A program made the position numbers and the translations under genes. The notes under the pieces were generated by a model. The model was not told the origin of the DNA. It made no database searches and worked only from the letters and a program-made list of their open reading frames with translations. Shown in pieces: positions 53,010 to 60,148 of a DNA stretch of 64,000 nucleotides (position 1 is its first letter; the number at the start of each line of letters is the position of its first letter). The stretch is from an uncultured Candidatus Nitrosopumilus sp. (GTDB lineage: Archaea; Thermoproteota; Nitrososphaeria; Nitrososphaerales; Nitrosopumilaceae): positions 1,219,560 to 1,283,559 of the forward strand of contig CATOSM010000001.1 in assembly GCA_951812645.1 (NCBI GenBank). The letters are read 5' to 3'.

Positions 53010-53720
53010 ATGACGGAAAATTTTACTGATGAAGAAAAAAGAGGTTTCTACAAGGCAATTTATTCAAGAAGAGATGTAAGGTCTCATTTTACCTCCAAGC
53101 CAATAGAAGACAAAGTTTTATCAAAAATTCTCAACGCTGCACATCATGCTCCTTCGGTAGGATTCTCACAACCATGGAATTTTATTTTAATAAAAGACTT
53201 GGATACAAAAAAGAAAATAAAGGAATCCTTTGATGAAGAAAAAAAGCGTTCATCACAATTAGTAGAAGAACCAAAAAAATCAAAGTATCTTTCATTCAAA
53301 TTAGAAGGGATCTTAGAATCGCCTGTAAATCTATGTGTAACATATGATCCTACAAAATTTGGACCGTTTGTAATTGGGAGATCCAGTATTCCTGAAGCAG
53401 GTCTATACAGTGTATGTTGTGCAATTCAGAATTTATGGTTGTCAGCACGAACCGAAGGGGTAGGTCTTGGATGGGTAAGTATTCTTTCCAATGACACACT
53501 AAAAGAAACTTTAGATTTACCAGAACATGTAATTCCTGTAGCATACTTGTGTTTAGGATATGTTGATCAATTTGCAGATAAACCAGATCTTCAAACTAAG
53601 GGTTGGTTACCAAGACTGGAATTGAAAGATGTCGTATTTTTTGAAAAATGGAATGATAAAGAAAATAAGAATTGGGGAAAAATTCAAAGCATGATTAAAG
53701 AAAATCTTGATTACGCTTAA
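53010..53720 (+). CDS. bluB: BluB-like nitroreductase (5,6-dimethylbenzimidazole synthase)
   Basis: A 236-residue nitroreductase. SRRDVRSHFTSKPIEDKVLS and NAAHHAPSVGFSQPWNFILI are the BluB hallmarks (the H-H-A-P-S-V-G-x-x-Q-P-W stretch), and GLYSVCCAIQNLWLSARTEG with GLGWVSIL are nearby. BluB cleaves FMN to give the lower ligand of cobalamin. Ammonia-oxidising archaea make cobalamin with dimethylbenzimidazole, which fits. The stop overlaps the TATA box of the tRNA-Arg gene. Confidence 0.9.
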   Translation: MTENFTDEEKRGFYKAIYSRRDVRSHFTSKPIEDKVLSKILNAAHHAPSVGFSQPWNFILIKDLDTKKKIKESFDEEKKRSSQLVEEPKKSKYLSFKLEGILESPVNLCVTYDPTKFGPFVIGRSSIPEAGLYSVCCAIQNLWLSARTEGVGLGWVSILSNDTLKETLDLPEHVIPVAYLCLGYVDQFADKPDLQTKGWLPRLELKDVVFFEKWNDKENKNWGKIQSMIKENLDYA

Positions 53721-53724
53721 ATAA
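53716..53724 (+). promoter_or_regulatory. TATA box for tRNA-Arg(CCU)
   Basis: CTTAAATAA at 53716-53724 has its centre about 25-26 bases before the tRNA 5' end at 53745, which is the expected archaeal spacing. It includes the last bases of the bluB stop codon. Confidence 0.6.
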
Positions 53725-53744
53725 TTAAGAATGTTTTTTTTGCT

Positions 53745-53837
53745 GGGCTTGTAGCGCAGAGTCAATTTGACGCGCAACATGGATAGCGCAGTAGCCTCCT
53801 AAGTTACAGGTCGAGGGATCGAAGCCCTCCAAGCCCG
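53745..53837 (+). tRNA. tRNA-Arg (CCU) with an 18-nt insertion in the D-arm
   Basis: The acceptor stem is GGGCTTG/CAAGCCC with discriminator G. The anticodon arm is GTAGC-CTCCTAA-GTTAC with CCT at 53798-53800 (Arg, codon AGG) and T33, the variable loop AGGTC, and the T-arm GAGGG-ATCGAAG-CCCTC. The D-stem GCGC is normal only if 18 bases are removed: AGAGTCAATTTGACGCGC at 53758-53775 (or an equivalent register, since GCGC repeats at both edges). The rest is then 75 nt. The insert has a GTCA-ATT-TGAC hairpin. This is an intron-like insertion at a non-anticodon position. Confidence 0.85.
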
Positions 53838-53876
53838 TTTAATTTTTGATTTATGGGAATTTAAATACAAAGACAC

Positions 53877-54419
53877 ATGGCAGAAGTTATGAAAGTTGTT
53901 GTAATATCTGGCAGCCCAAGAAAAAATGCAAATACGCAAATCATAATGAAATATGTTTACGAATATGCTAAATCAAAAAATCAAGATACAAAGTTTATCA
54001 ATCTATCAGAAGATGACGTTGAATGTTACAAGGGATATGGTGTTGAATATAATGAAGATACTAAAAATGCGACAAAAGAAATTATGGATGCAGACGTTTG
54101 GATAATAGGAACTCCAATCTATAATTCATTTTTTAGTTCTGCACTAAAAAATTTGTTTGAATATGTGGATTATAAGAAAACTGCAGGTAAGGTAGCAGGA
54201 ATGGCAATTTTAGCTGCAGGAGATATCGGTTTTATCAATGTCCAAAATTTGGTTACGCAATTATTATCATATTTCAGGGTAATTACAAATCCAAGAGCGG
54301 TGTTTTTAACTACAAAATCTGTGAATGAAAATTCAATAAATGATGAAGATGCTCAGAAGAGATTGAAAGAGATGGTAGATGAAACTTTAGAAATTGCTAT
54401 TAATTTACGTAGAAATTAG
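53877..54419 (+). CDS. NAD(P)H-dependent FMN reductase (flavodoxin-like)
   Basis: A 180-residue flavodoxin-fold protein. VVISGSPRKNANTQIIMKYV is the FMN phosphate loop (SGSPRxxxNT), IGTPIYNSFFSSALKNLFEY binds the flavin ring, and AGKVAGMAILAAGDIGFINV follows. Such reductases pass electrons from NAD(P)H to FMN or quinones. It follows the tRNA-Arg gene and is monocistronic. The exact partner is unknown. Confidence 0.85.
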   Translation: MAEVMKVVVISGSPRKNANTQIIMKYVYEYAKSKNQDTKFINLSEDDVECYKGYGVEYNEDTKNATKEIMDADVWIIGTPIYNSFFSSALKNLFEYVDYKKTAGKVAGMAILAAGDIGFINVQNLVTQLLSYFRVITNPRAVFLTTKSVNENSINDEDAQKRLKEMVDETLEIAINLRRN

Positions 54420-54643
54420 TCTCATTTAATCTCATGAATTAGAATTTAACATGTAATGAAAAAATAATTCAATAAAATTATTTTGAAATAACTATGATCC
54501 AAAATCATTTAGATAAAAAATGTCAAAAATATAGGGGTGATATTTCAATGAAATAAACTCTAGAATTATGATTTTGTGTTTTAAAATTTATACATGATTA
54601 AAATGCAAAAGTCAAATATCAATACAATGTAGAGATCATACTA

Positions 54644-54763
54644 TTGAGTTCAAAGACAGATCCAGCAGAGTTGTGTTCATGTAAATGTCATTTTGGGGGT
54701 GCAGTCAGTTGTCCAGGATGTAAAGAAAATCACGGCGAAGTTTGTTGTCACTGTAAAGATTGA
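54644..54763 (+). CDS. Cysteine-rich microprotein, 39 aa with 9 Cys
   Basis: TTG at 54644 opens 39 codons ending in TGA at 54763. The product is LCSCKCHFGGAVSCPGCKEN followed by HGEVCCHCKD: three Cys in CSCKC, CPGC, then CCHC, with two or three His. That is nine Cys in 39 residues, enough for two metal ions, as in metallothionein-like or zinc-knuckle peptides. A TATA-like TTTATACATG lies about 50 bases upstream. It is convergent with the coiled-coil gene, eight bases away. The start codon is uncertain but the frame is clearly coding-like. Confidence 0.6.
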   Translation: MSSKTDPAELCSCKCHFGGAVSCPGCKENHGEVCCHCKD

Positions 54764-54770
54764 ATTTGCT

Positions 54771-55235
54771 TTATTTTTTCCTAGAAGCTAACATTTTGAG
54801 ATTAGCTAATTCGGTTTTCAGTGATTCTATTTGTACTAGAGTTTGTAGATTAGAAATCTCTTGATTTAATCTTTCAATTTCACTATCTTTGATTTTAACG
54901 GATTCCCTTACACTGTTTAATTCAAGTGATAATTCATTTTGAATTCGTTTTATTTCTGAAATGCTAATTTGGGCACCAGTGGTTGTGGTTTCAATGGTTT
55001 GTACATTGCCTGAATGCTGTTCTTCACTGTGTGCAGGCGCATGATTATGCATGTAATCTGTACTCTTTTGAGATATCCAACACGTGAAAGCCATGAACCA
55101 AGTAATTGGAACTGCCATAATGAAAACGAAATTCAATAATGGAGCAAAATCCATAAACCAAGGCCAAAGTCCGGTCAATACTGCTGCAAAGACTCCGGTT
55201 ACCAATGTGGCCAAGTGGTTGCCTGCGTATCCCAT
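54771..55235 (-). CDS. Two-helix membrane protein with coiled-coil tail
   Basis: A 154-residue protein: two N-terminal membrane helices (NHLATLVTGVFAAVLTGLWP, LLNFVFIMAVPITWFMAFTC), a short His-rich linker (HNHAPAHSEEQHSGN) and a C-terminal coiled coil (residues 90-150, IKRIQNELSLELNSVRESVK and onward). The His-rich linker might bind a metal. It is convergent with the Cys-rich microprotein. No family is recognised. Confidence 0.65.
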   Translation of the reverse strand: MGYAGNHLATLVTGVFAAVLTGLWPWFMDFAPLLNFVFIMAVPITWFMAFTCWISQKSTDYMHNHAPAHSEEQHSGNVQTIETTTTGAQISISEIKRIQNELSLELNSVRESVKIKDSEIERLNQEISNLQTLVQIESLKTELANLKMLASRKK

Positions 55236-55317
55236 AATTATTTGAGAATTTCATTATTTATAACAGTAATGCTAAAAATCAAAAAATAACATAATTAAAA
55301 AGAAAAAAGAGCCGAGT

Positions 55318-55551
55318 TTATTCGTCTTCTTCAGAGGTAGCAACAGTTGCTTTTGGCATATCTGATTGCAGGATTTGGATTTTTTGTAATAGATCAGTTC
55401 TTAGATCTCTTGCAACTCTTCTTACAGTTGGTCTTGGAACACCTAGTTCATCAACCACTTTGGTGTAGATATCTTGCTTGTCAGTTACCCCTTTGTCAAG
55501 ATAAGAATTAATCGCTTCTTTAATTATCGTGCTTTGGTTTGTACGATTCAA
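55318..55551 (-). CDS. Small HTH DNA-binding protein
   Basis: A 77-residue protein: the middle DIYTKVVDELGVPRPTVRRV is a helix-turn-helix with the typical turn GVPRPTVRR, followed by a helix (ARDLRTDLLQKIQILQ) and an acidic tail. Small HTH proteins of this type are abundant in ammonia-oxidising archaea. It precedes the cyclophilin gene divergently, with about 250 bases between. Target unknown. Confidence 0.75.
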   Translation of the reverse strand: MNRTNQSTIIKEAINSYLDKGVTDKQDIYTKVVDELGVPRPTVRRVARDLRTDLLQKIQILQSDMPKATVATSEEDE

Positions 55552-55797
55552 CGAATTCTAAATTTTAATTGTTCTATATAAGACTATAACTTTTAAAATT
55601 TAGAAATTGCCATATTGAATAAATTCAAATTGTATAGATAATTTTAAAAACAAAAATTTCAAAGTCTACAGAAATAAGTTTTCTAACGAAAACCGTACAG
55701 ATCGTTATAGGTTTTTCAATATTGTTAAAATATCTACAAGAATATTCTTGGTCATTTCCACAAAAGACTATTAAGATGTGTTTGCAGATTCAATTCA

Positions 55798-56274
55798 ATG
55801 ACTACAGTGAATATTGAAACTAATCTAGGAAACATTTCATTTAAGCTGCTACCTGAATTAGCTCCTGAGACTGTAAGGAATTTTGAGAAATTAGCTAAAG
55901 ATGGATTTTATGATGGGACTCTTTTCCACAGAGTCATTCCAGGATTTATGATTCAGGGTGGAGATCCTAATACAAAAACAGACAACAAGGGCTCATGGGG
56001 AATGGGAGGGCCGGGATATAGTATTAAGGCTGAATTTAATTCAAGATCCCACTTACGAGGCATGGTTTCTATGGCTAGATCACAAGATCCAGATAGCGCC
56101 GGTTCACAATTTTTCATTGTTACCTCTGATAGTGCATTTTTAGACAGACAGTATACTGTATTTGGTGAAGTAACAGAAGGAATGGATATTGCAGATAAAA
56201 TTGTCAATCTAGATAGGGATGGTAATGATTGTCCACTAGAAAAAGCATCAATGATTCATGTCACCATAGAATAA
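55798..56274 (+). CDS. ppiA: Cyclophilin-type peptidyl-prolyl isomerase
   Basis: A 158-residue cyclophilin. FHRVIPGFMIQGGDPNTKTD is the active-site core with the catalytic arginine, GMVSMARSQDPDSAGSQFFI and FGEVTEGMDIADKIV complete it. It isomerises prolyl bonds in the cytoplasm. The short size is typical of archaeal/bacterial forms. The next gene starts directly at the stop (56275), so both may be cotranscribed. The start ATG is at 55798. Confidence 0.95.
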   Translation: MTTVNIETNLGNISFKLLPELAPETVRNFEKLAKDGFYDGTLFHRVIPGFMIQGGDPNTKTDNKGSWGMGGPGYSIKAEFNSRSHLRGMVSMARSQDPDSAGSQFFIVTSDSAFLDRQYTVFGEVTEGMDIADKIVNLDRDGNDCPLEKASMIHVTIE

Positions 56275-57171
56275 ATGAACTCAAAAATTATTACATGTTT
56301 TCTAATACTGTTAGTGGTTTTAGTTGTACCACAGGCAAATGCGCAAACTGAATCTCTTGAAAATCCTACACATAAATCACTTCAAATTACAATTGATGAG
56401 ATGGGAAATGCAAATGTAATACACCAAATTAGAAATTCAAATGAGCCCAAAGTTCTAACATTTGTAGACGGTGCAATTTCTAATTTAGAAATAAAAGATA
56501 CGCTAGGTAGAAACGAATCAGTAGATATTAGCGAAGGAATGAAATCCATCCCAATTTTACCAAACCAAGGTGAATTATTTATCACATATGATCTTGATGA
56601 TTTACTAGTTTTAAAAAACAACATGTGGACATTAGACTTTAGATATCTTGAAACAACTACATTTATTGTTCCAGAAGGGATAGAAATATTGTATGCAAAT
56701 GAAAGACCAGTTTATCTAGATGGGAAAAAAGGTTTTGCATGCCATGGTTGTCAAATGCTTTTAGAATATTCAATTGATGAATCAAAAAATCTTGAATATG
56801 TCAATTGGGAAAATGAAAAGTTTGCAGTAGAGATGATAACTTTTACGGATGTAAGTAATTTTGAATTTAATCAGCCTGCAAAAGAAATAAGTTTCAATGT
56901 AAATGATGCTGATCAGCATATCACTGCTGTGATACCGCTTGAATTGTTGTGGGGACCATATGCAGTATTTCTTGATGATGAAAAAATTTACTTTAGCAAA
57001 TACGTCAATAATGGAACTCATGTTTGGGTAAACGTTAAACCAGATACAACAGGAAAAATCACAATCGTTGGAACCACAGTTGTACCTGAATTTCCAATAA
57101 TTGCACCATTGGCTATTGGATTTTTAATGATAGTGATGCTTCCACTAGTAAAGAAAATTAATCTCCGCTAG
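56275..57171 (+). CDS. Secreted protein with C-terminal anchor (PEF-CTERM-like)
   Basis: A 298-residue protein with a signal peptide (IITCFLILLVVLVVPQANAQ) and a C-terminal VVPEFPIIAPLAIGFLMIVM helix with basic end (KKINLR). PEF before a membrane helix and a basic tail recalls the PEF-CTERM archaeosortase signal, though the thaumarchaeal form is usually PEFG. The middle is beta-rich (residues 30-260) with one CHGC pair (FACHGCQM). It starts at the base after the cyclophilin stop. The surface role is unknown. Confidence 0.7.
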   Translation: MNSKIITCFLILLVVLVVPQANAQTESLENPTHKSLQITIDEMGNANVIHQIRNSNEPKVLTFVDGAISNLEIKDTLGRNESVDISEGMKSIPILPNQGELFITYDLDDLLVLKNNMWTLDFRYLETTTFIVPEGIEILYANERPVYLDGKKGFACHGCQMLLEYSIDESKNLEYVNWENEKFAVEMITFTDVSNFEFNQPAKEISFNVNDADQHITAVIPLELLWGPYAVFLDDEKIYFSKYVNNGTHVWVNVKPDTTGKITIVGTTVVPEFPIIAPLAIGFLMIVMLPLVKKINLR

Positions 57172-57313
57172 AACCACAAGAGCAAAATCCATACTCATCA
57201 ATTCTAACATTACAAACGGCACATTTCTCACCATAGTCTACTTCCCATGGTTCTTTTCCAAAAAGTTTGAAGTGATCATCAATTTCTATTGGTATTTCTC
57301 TTTTCTTTTCCAA
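57158..57313 (-). CDS. Zinc-ribbon microprotein, 51 aa
   Basis: TTG at 57313 opens 51 codons to TAA at 57158. The C-terminal part holds four cysteines, CAVCNVRIDEYGFCSC, which fit a zinc ribbon (CxxC...CxC). The N-terminal half (KREIPIEIDDHFKLFGKEPW) is polar. Its 3' end overlaps the secreted protein gene by 14 bases, tail to tail. It is divergent from the next zinc protein, with 47 bases between, so both could share control. Too short for standard annotation thresholds. Confidence 0.55.
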   Translation of the reverse strand: MEKKREIPIEIDDHFKLFGKEPWEVDYGEKCAVCNVRIDEYGFCSCGSSGD

Positions 57314-57360
57314 TGATTTGTATAGCCATTTCGACTATACATGATTATCGGAGAACAATT

Positions 57361-57552
57361 ATGAAAATTGAATGTGGTTGTCATTGTATCAAATGTAAAA
57401 GCACAGATATAGAATCAGGTCGAGTTGGAGAAGTTGAAAAAGACGGTTATTTTGACATGCATCACACGTGTAAACAATGTAATACGCATTTTGATCACCT
57501 AGACGGGGAGATTTTTTCAAAATGTGAAAAATGTAATTATTATTCTAATTAA
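57361..57552 (+). CDS. Zinc-binding microprotein, 63 aa
   Basis: An ATG at 57361 gives 63 residues with at least eight cysteines: ECGCHCIKCKSTDIESGRVG, HHTCKQCNTHFDHLDGEIFS and KCEKCNYYSN. This gives two zinc-knuckle sites (CxCxxC, CxxC, CxxC). The open frame extends upstream to 57289, but that hydrophobic part lies opposite the divergent start and is unlikely. Its stop overlaps the convergent gene by eight bases. Function unknown; nucleic-acid or protein binding is likely. Confidence 0.6.
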   Translation: MKIECGCHCIKCKSTDIESGRVGEVEKDGYFDMHHTCKQCNTHFDHLDGEIFSKCEKCNYYSN

Positions 57553-58015
57553 CAACTAGTGATTCCTGAATAAAATAATGTATACGATTTTCTTCAGAAT
57601 TTTTCATTATTTCTTTATTTGAAGCCATTTTTGCCAATGCTTTAGAAACATCTAGTGGACTTGTAGCCCAGCCATATTCTCTAAGTTGTTGAACAGTTTC
57701 AGTTACAGTTCTAGGTGAATCAAAAAACTTGCCTGTTTCTAAAATTCTTAACTTTGACTTAATTTCATTAGAAGCAATCTGTTTTGGCTCATTAAATTCT
57801 GGTTCATATGCTTCAGCATCATCCAAGTGTTCCAAGCCAAATTGGGTTTGTTCAGTTGGTGATGAAGTTGTCCCATACACAATTTTAGCTTGACTTTCGG
57901 GTAAATGCTGAGAAATGTTATCGATTACTTCCCCTAATGTTTGATTATCAACATAGAAATCTCTAGAGTCAACCTCGATTTCATTTTCCCCTAGTTTGAG
58001 TTTAATTCTAGCCAC
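57545..58015 (-). CDS. Protein with C-terminal winged-helix-like domain
   Basis: A 156-residue protein. The first 60 residues look like a beta-strand domain (ARIKLKLGENEIEVDSRDFY). The C-terminal half (residues 95-150) has a helix-turn pattern with TVTETVQQLREYGWATSPLD and VSKALAKMASNKEIMKNSEE ending in RIHYFIQES, a winged-helix shape. It may be a regulator or an assembly factor. It is divergent from the LEA-like gene, with about 97 bases between. No family is recognised. Confidence 0.6.
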   Translation of the reverse strand: MARIKLKLGENEIEVDSRDFYVDNQTLGEVIDNISQHLPESQAKIVYGTTSSPTEQTQFGLEHLDDAEAYEPEFNEPKQIASNEIKSKLRILETGKFFDSPRTVTETVQQLREYGWATSPLDVSKALAKMASNKEIMKNSEENRIHYFIQESLVVN

Positions 58016-58112
58016 TACGGATTTATCGTTTGTTTTTGATATATTCTGTTAGCTCTAAGGAGCTTTAAGATTAGATCAAAACTTTTACACAATTTATTGG
58101 GATTTTTTTCCT

Positions 58113-58595
58113 TTGAGGTTAAATGTAAATTTGGAAAAACCGGTCATGGAATCTTCCAAAAAGGCGGGCATGGTTGTTTTATTTGTATTAGGCATGAGTA
58201 TTTTTGGATATTCACAATATGCATCTGCATCACAAATTGAAGTGGGCATTAGCCAAAGTCAATTATTAAACGAAGATGAGAATGGTGTTAACTATAATAT
58301 TGAATTACAATTTGAAAATCCTTCATTATTGATACTAACTGCAGGTAAGACAGAGTTTTTTGTAATTTCAAATGATGAAATTATTGGAAAGGGGAGTTTG
58401 GATCCATTTACACTTCAACCATTGGATACTAGTTATGTAAAAGGAACATTTCACACTGATATCAATGCTGACGAATCATCTTCATTAAAAATTTCAGGTG
58501 TGATAAAATATGATTTGTTGGGTACGACAGTTGATGTTCCATTTGTATATTATCCAACAGATGAACAGGCAAGAGAATTTATACATCAAAAATAA
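58113..58595 (+). CDS. LEA-2/WHy-like membrane-anchored protein
   Basis: A 160-residue protein with one N-terminal membrane helix (AGMVVLFVLGMSIFGYSQYA) and a beta-rich domain; YNIELQFENPSLLILTAGKT carries the N-P motif of the LEA-2/WHy fold. Two others share this form (9796, 52340). The start is TTG at 58113, with a later ATG at 58146 as an option. The PfkB-like kinase gene begins 11 bases after its stop. Function unknown. Confidence 0.65.
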   Translation: MRLNVNLEKPVMESSKKAGMVVLFVLGMSIFGYSQYASASQIEVGISQSQLLNEDENGVNYNIELQFENPSLLILTAGKTEFFVISNDEIIGKGSLDPFTLQPLDTSYVKGTFHTDINADESSSLKISGVIKYDLLGTTVDVPFVYYPTDEQAREFIHQK

Positions 58596-58606
58596 TTTCT
58601 TAACAA

Positions 58607-59500
58607 ATGCTTACAGTTTTTGGATCTACAGCATTGGATACTATTAGAACGCCAAAGAAGACATTAAGGAATGTTTTAGGGGGAGCAGCCACATTTGCAG
58701 CAATATCTGCAAGTAATTTCGTAGATACGGGATTAATTGCAGTGGTTGGAGAGGATTTTCCCAAACAACATCACAAAATTTTATCCAAGTATCTTGATTT
58801 GGAAGGATTGGCTATCAAAAAGGGTAAAACATTTCGTTATGATGGAAAATATGACAATGCCCTTAGTACAAGATCGACATTAAAAACCGAATTAAACGTA
58901 TTAGGTGATTTTAAAGCAACTGTACCTGAAGCATACAGAAAATCCCAATTTGTCTACCTTGCAAACAATGATCCAGAACAGAATGTGTCTCTTATCAAGG
59001 AATTTGATAAAGTAAAATTTTCAATGTGCGATACCATAGATTTTTGGATTTCTACTAAACGTGACGCGGTAATTAAGATGATCAAAACAGTTGATGCCGT
59101 TGTTATTAATTATGAAGAAGCCAAACTCCTAACAAAAGAATTCAACTTGATAAAATGTGCAAAGAAGATGATGGGATGGGGAGCAAAATATGTAATAATC
59201 AAAAAGGGAGAACATGGCTCCTTGATGTTTTATGATGGTGTAATTTTTCCAACTGCAGGATTTTCTTTAGAAGATGTTGTGGATCCTACTGGTGCAGGAG
59301 ATTCTTTTGCAGGTGCGATGATAGGACATCTTGCAAGTAAAAAATCTACAAAAATATCGGATATTAAAAAGGCAGTAGTTTATGGAAACGTATTAGGATC
59401 TTTTGCCGTAGAAAAATATGGTCTTGATGGACTGTTAAAAATAAAAAAAGGCGACATTGCAAGACGTGTCAAAACATATGAAAGGATGATTCGTTTCTAA
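58607..59500 (+). CDS. PfkB-family carbohydrate/nucleoside kinase
   Basis: A 297-residue ribokinase-fold protein. DPTGAGDSFAGAMIGHLASK is the C-terminal PfkB signature with the catalytic Asp, and LGGAATFAAISASNFVDTGL is the N-terminal sugar-binding region. VINYEEAKLLTKEF is another conserved PfkB stretch. Substrate is not determined (sugar or nucleoside). It follows the LEA-like gene by 11 bases and precedes the NTP pyrophosphatase, so they may be cotranscribed. Confidence 0.88.
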   Translation: MLTVFGSTALDTIRTPKKTLRNVLGGAATFAAISASNFVDTGLIAVVGEDFPKQHHKILSKYLDLEGLAIKKGKTFRYDGKYDNALSTRSTLKTELNVLGDFKATVPEAYRKSQFVYLANNDPEQNVSLIKEFDKVKFSMCDTIDFWISTKRDAVIKMIKTVDAVVINYEEAKLLTKEFNLIKCAKKMMGWGAKYVIIKKGEHGSLMFYDGVIFPTAGFSLEDVVDPTGAGDSFAGAMIGHLASKKSTKISDIKKAVVYGNVLGSFAVEKYGLDGLLKIKKGDIARRVKTYERMIRF

Positions 59501-59539
59501 AAAGACTTAAGTTTAATTATTTTTCAAATTGATTTGTAA

Positions 59540-59881
59540 TTGTCAGAAGAAAAAGATCGATTAGAAACAATATTCAAACTTCAGAAAGGATTATCAGATA
59601 TGATGAAACTAGATAGATATCCAAAAGATTCTGAGGGAAGAGTTTCTGCTTTGTGTACGGCAATAATGCATGAAGCTGTAGAATTACAAAGAACTACAAA
59701 TTGGAAATGGTGGAAAACTCCTGTTGAATTTAACGAATCAGAAGCAAGGGAAGAATTGATAGACATTTGGCATTTTGTCGTACAGGCATCTTTAGAACTA
59801 GAACTAACACCTGATGACATAGTTGATGAATACAAAAAGAAAAATGAGATCAACCGTGAAAGGCAGCGAAATGGATATTAG
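59540..59881 (+). CDS. All-alpha NTP pyrophosphatase (dimeric dUTPase/MazG-like)
   Basis: A 113-residue helical protein with metal-binding acidic residues: IMHEAVELQRTTNWKWWK and SEAREELIDIWHFVVQASLE show the ExxE ... ExxD pattern of the MazG/dimeric dUTPase clan, and ELTPDDIVDEYKKKNEINRE continues it. Such enzymes hydrolyse dUTP or other non-canonical NTPs. The start is probably TTG at 59540. It overlaps the broken MtrA-like fragment tail to tail by four bases. Confidence 0.75.
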   Translation: MSEEKDRLETIFKLQKGLSDMMKLDRYPKDSEGRVSALCTAIMHEAVELQRTTNWKWWKTPVEFNESEAREELIDIWHFVVQASLELELTPDDIVDEYKKKNEINRERQRNGY

Positions 59882-60045
59882 GAAATATTAGATTTCTTCA
59901 GGATTGTTTCAAAATCTGTTACATTAATCAAATCTACAAGTTTGATGTTATCTTGAAAATATTTTATTTCTGATTTAGACACAGTAAGAAATAGATCAGG
60001 AGGATCCGGGTAGAACCTTTCATCCATACTATGTGGATCAAAAGG
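59878..60045 (-). pseudogene. C-terminal fragment of a split MtrA-like gene
   Basis: The minus strand reads, up to TAA at 59878, FDPHSMDERFYPDPPDLFLT followed by VSKSEIKYFQDNIKLVDLIN. The pattern F-x-x-x-I/V-x-LVDLI is that of the C-terminus of tetrahydromethanopterin S-methyltransferase subunit A (MtrA) relatives. An in-frame TGA precedes it at 60046-60048, so there is no start. The matching N-terminus lies at 62172-62459 on the same strand, and the two are separated by IS-derived sequence. This is inferred, not aligned. Confidence 0.5.
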
Positions 60046-60148
60046 TCACGCTCAACTCATTATCTGAAATACTGACTGAGATATTTGATGCAAAGAAAAG
60101 ATCAAGGTATGAGGTAAAAGATGGTAAGCAAAGAAGATCACATATTAT

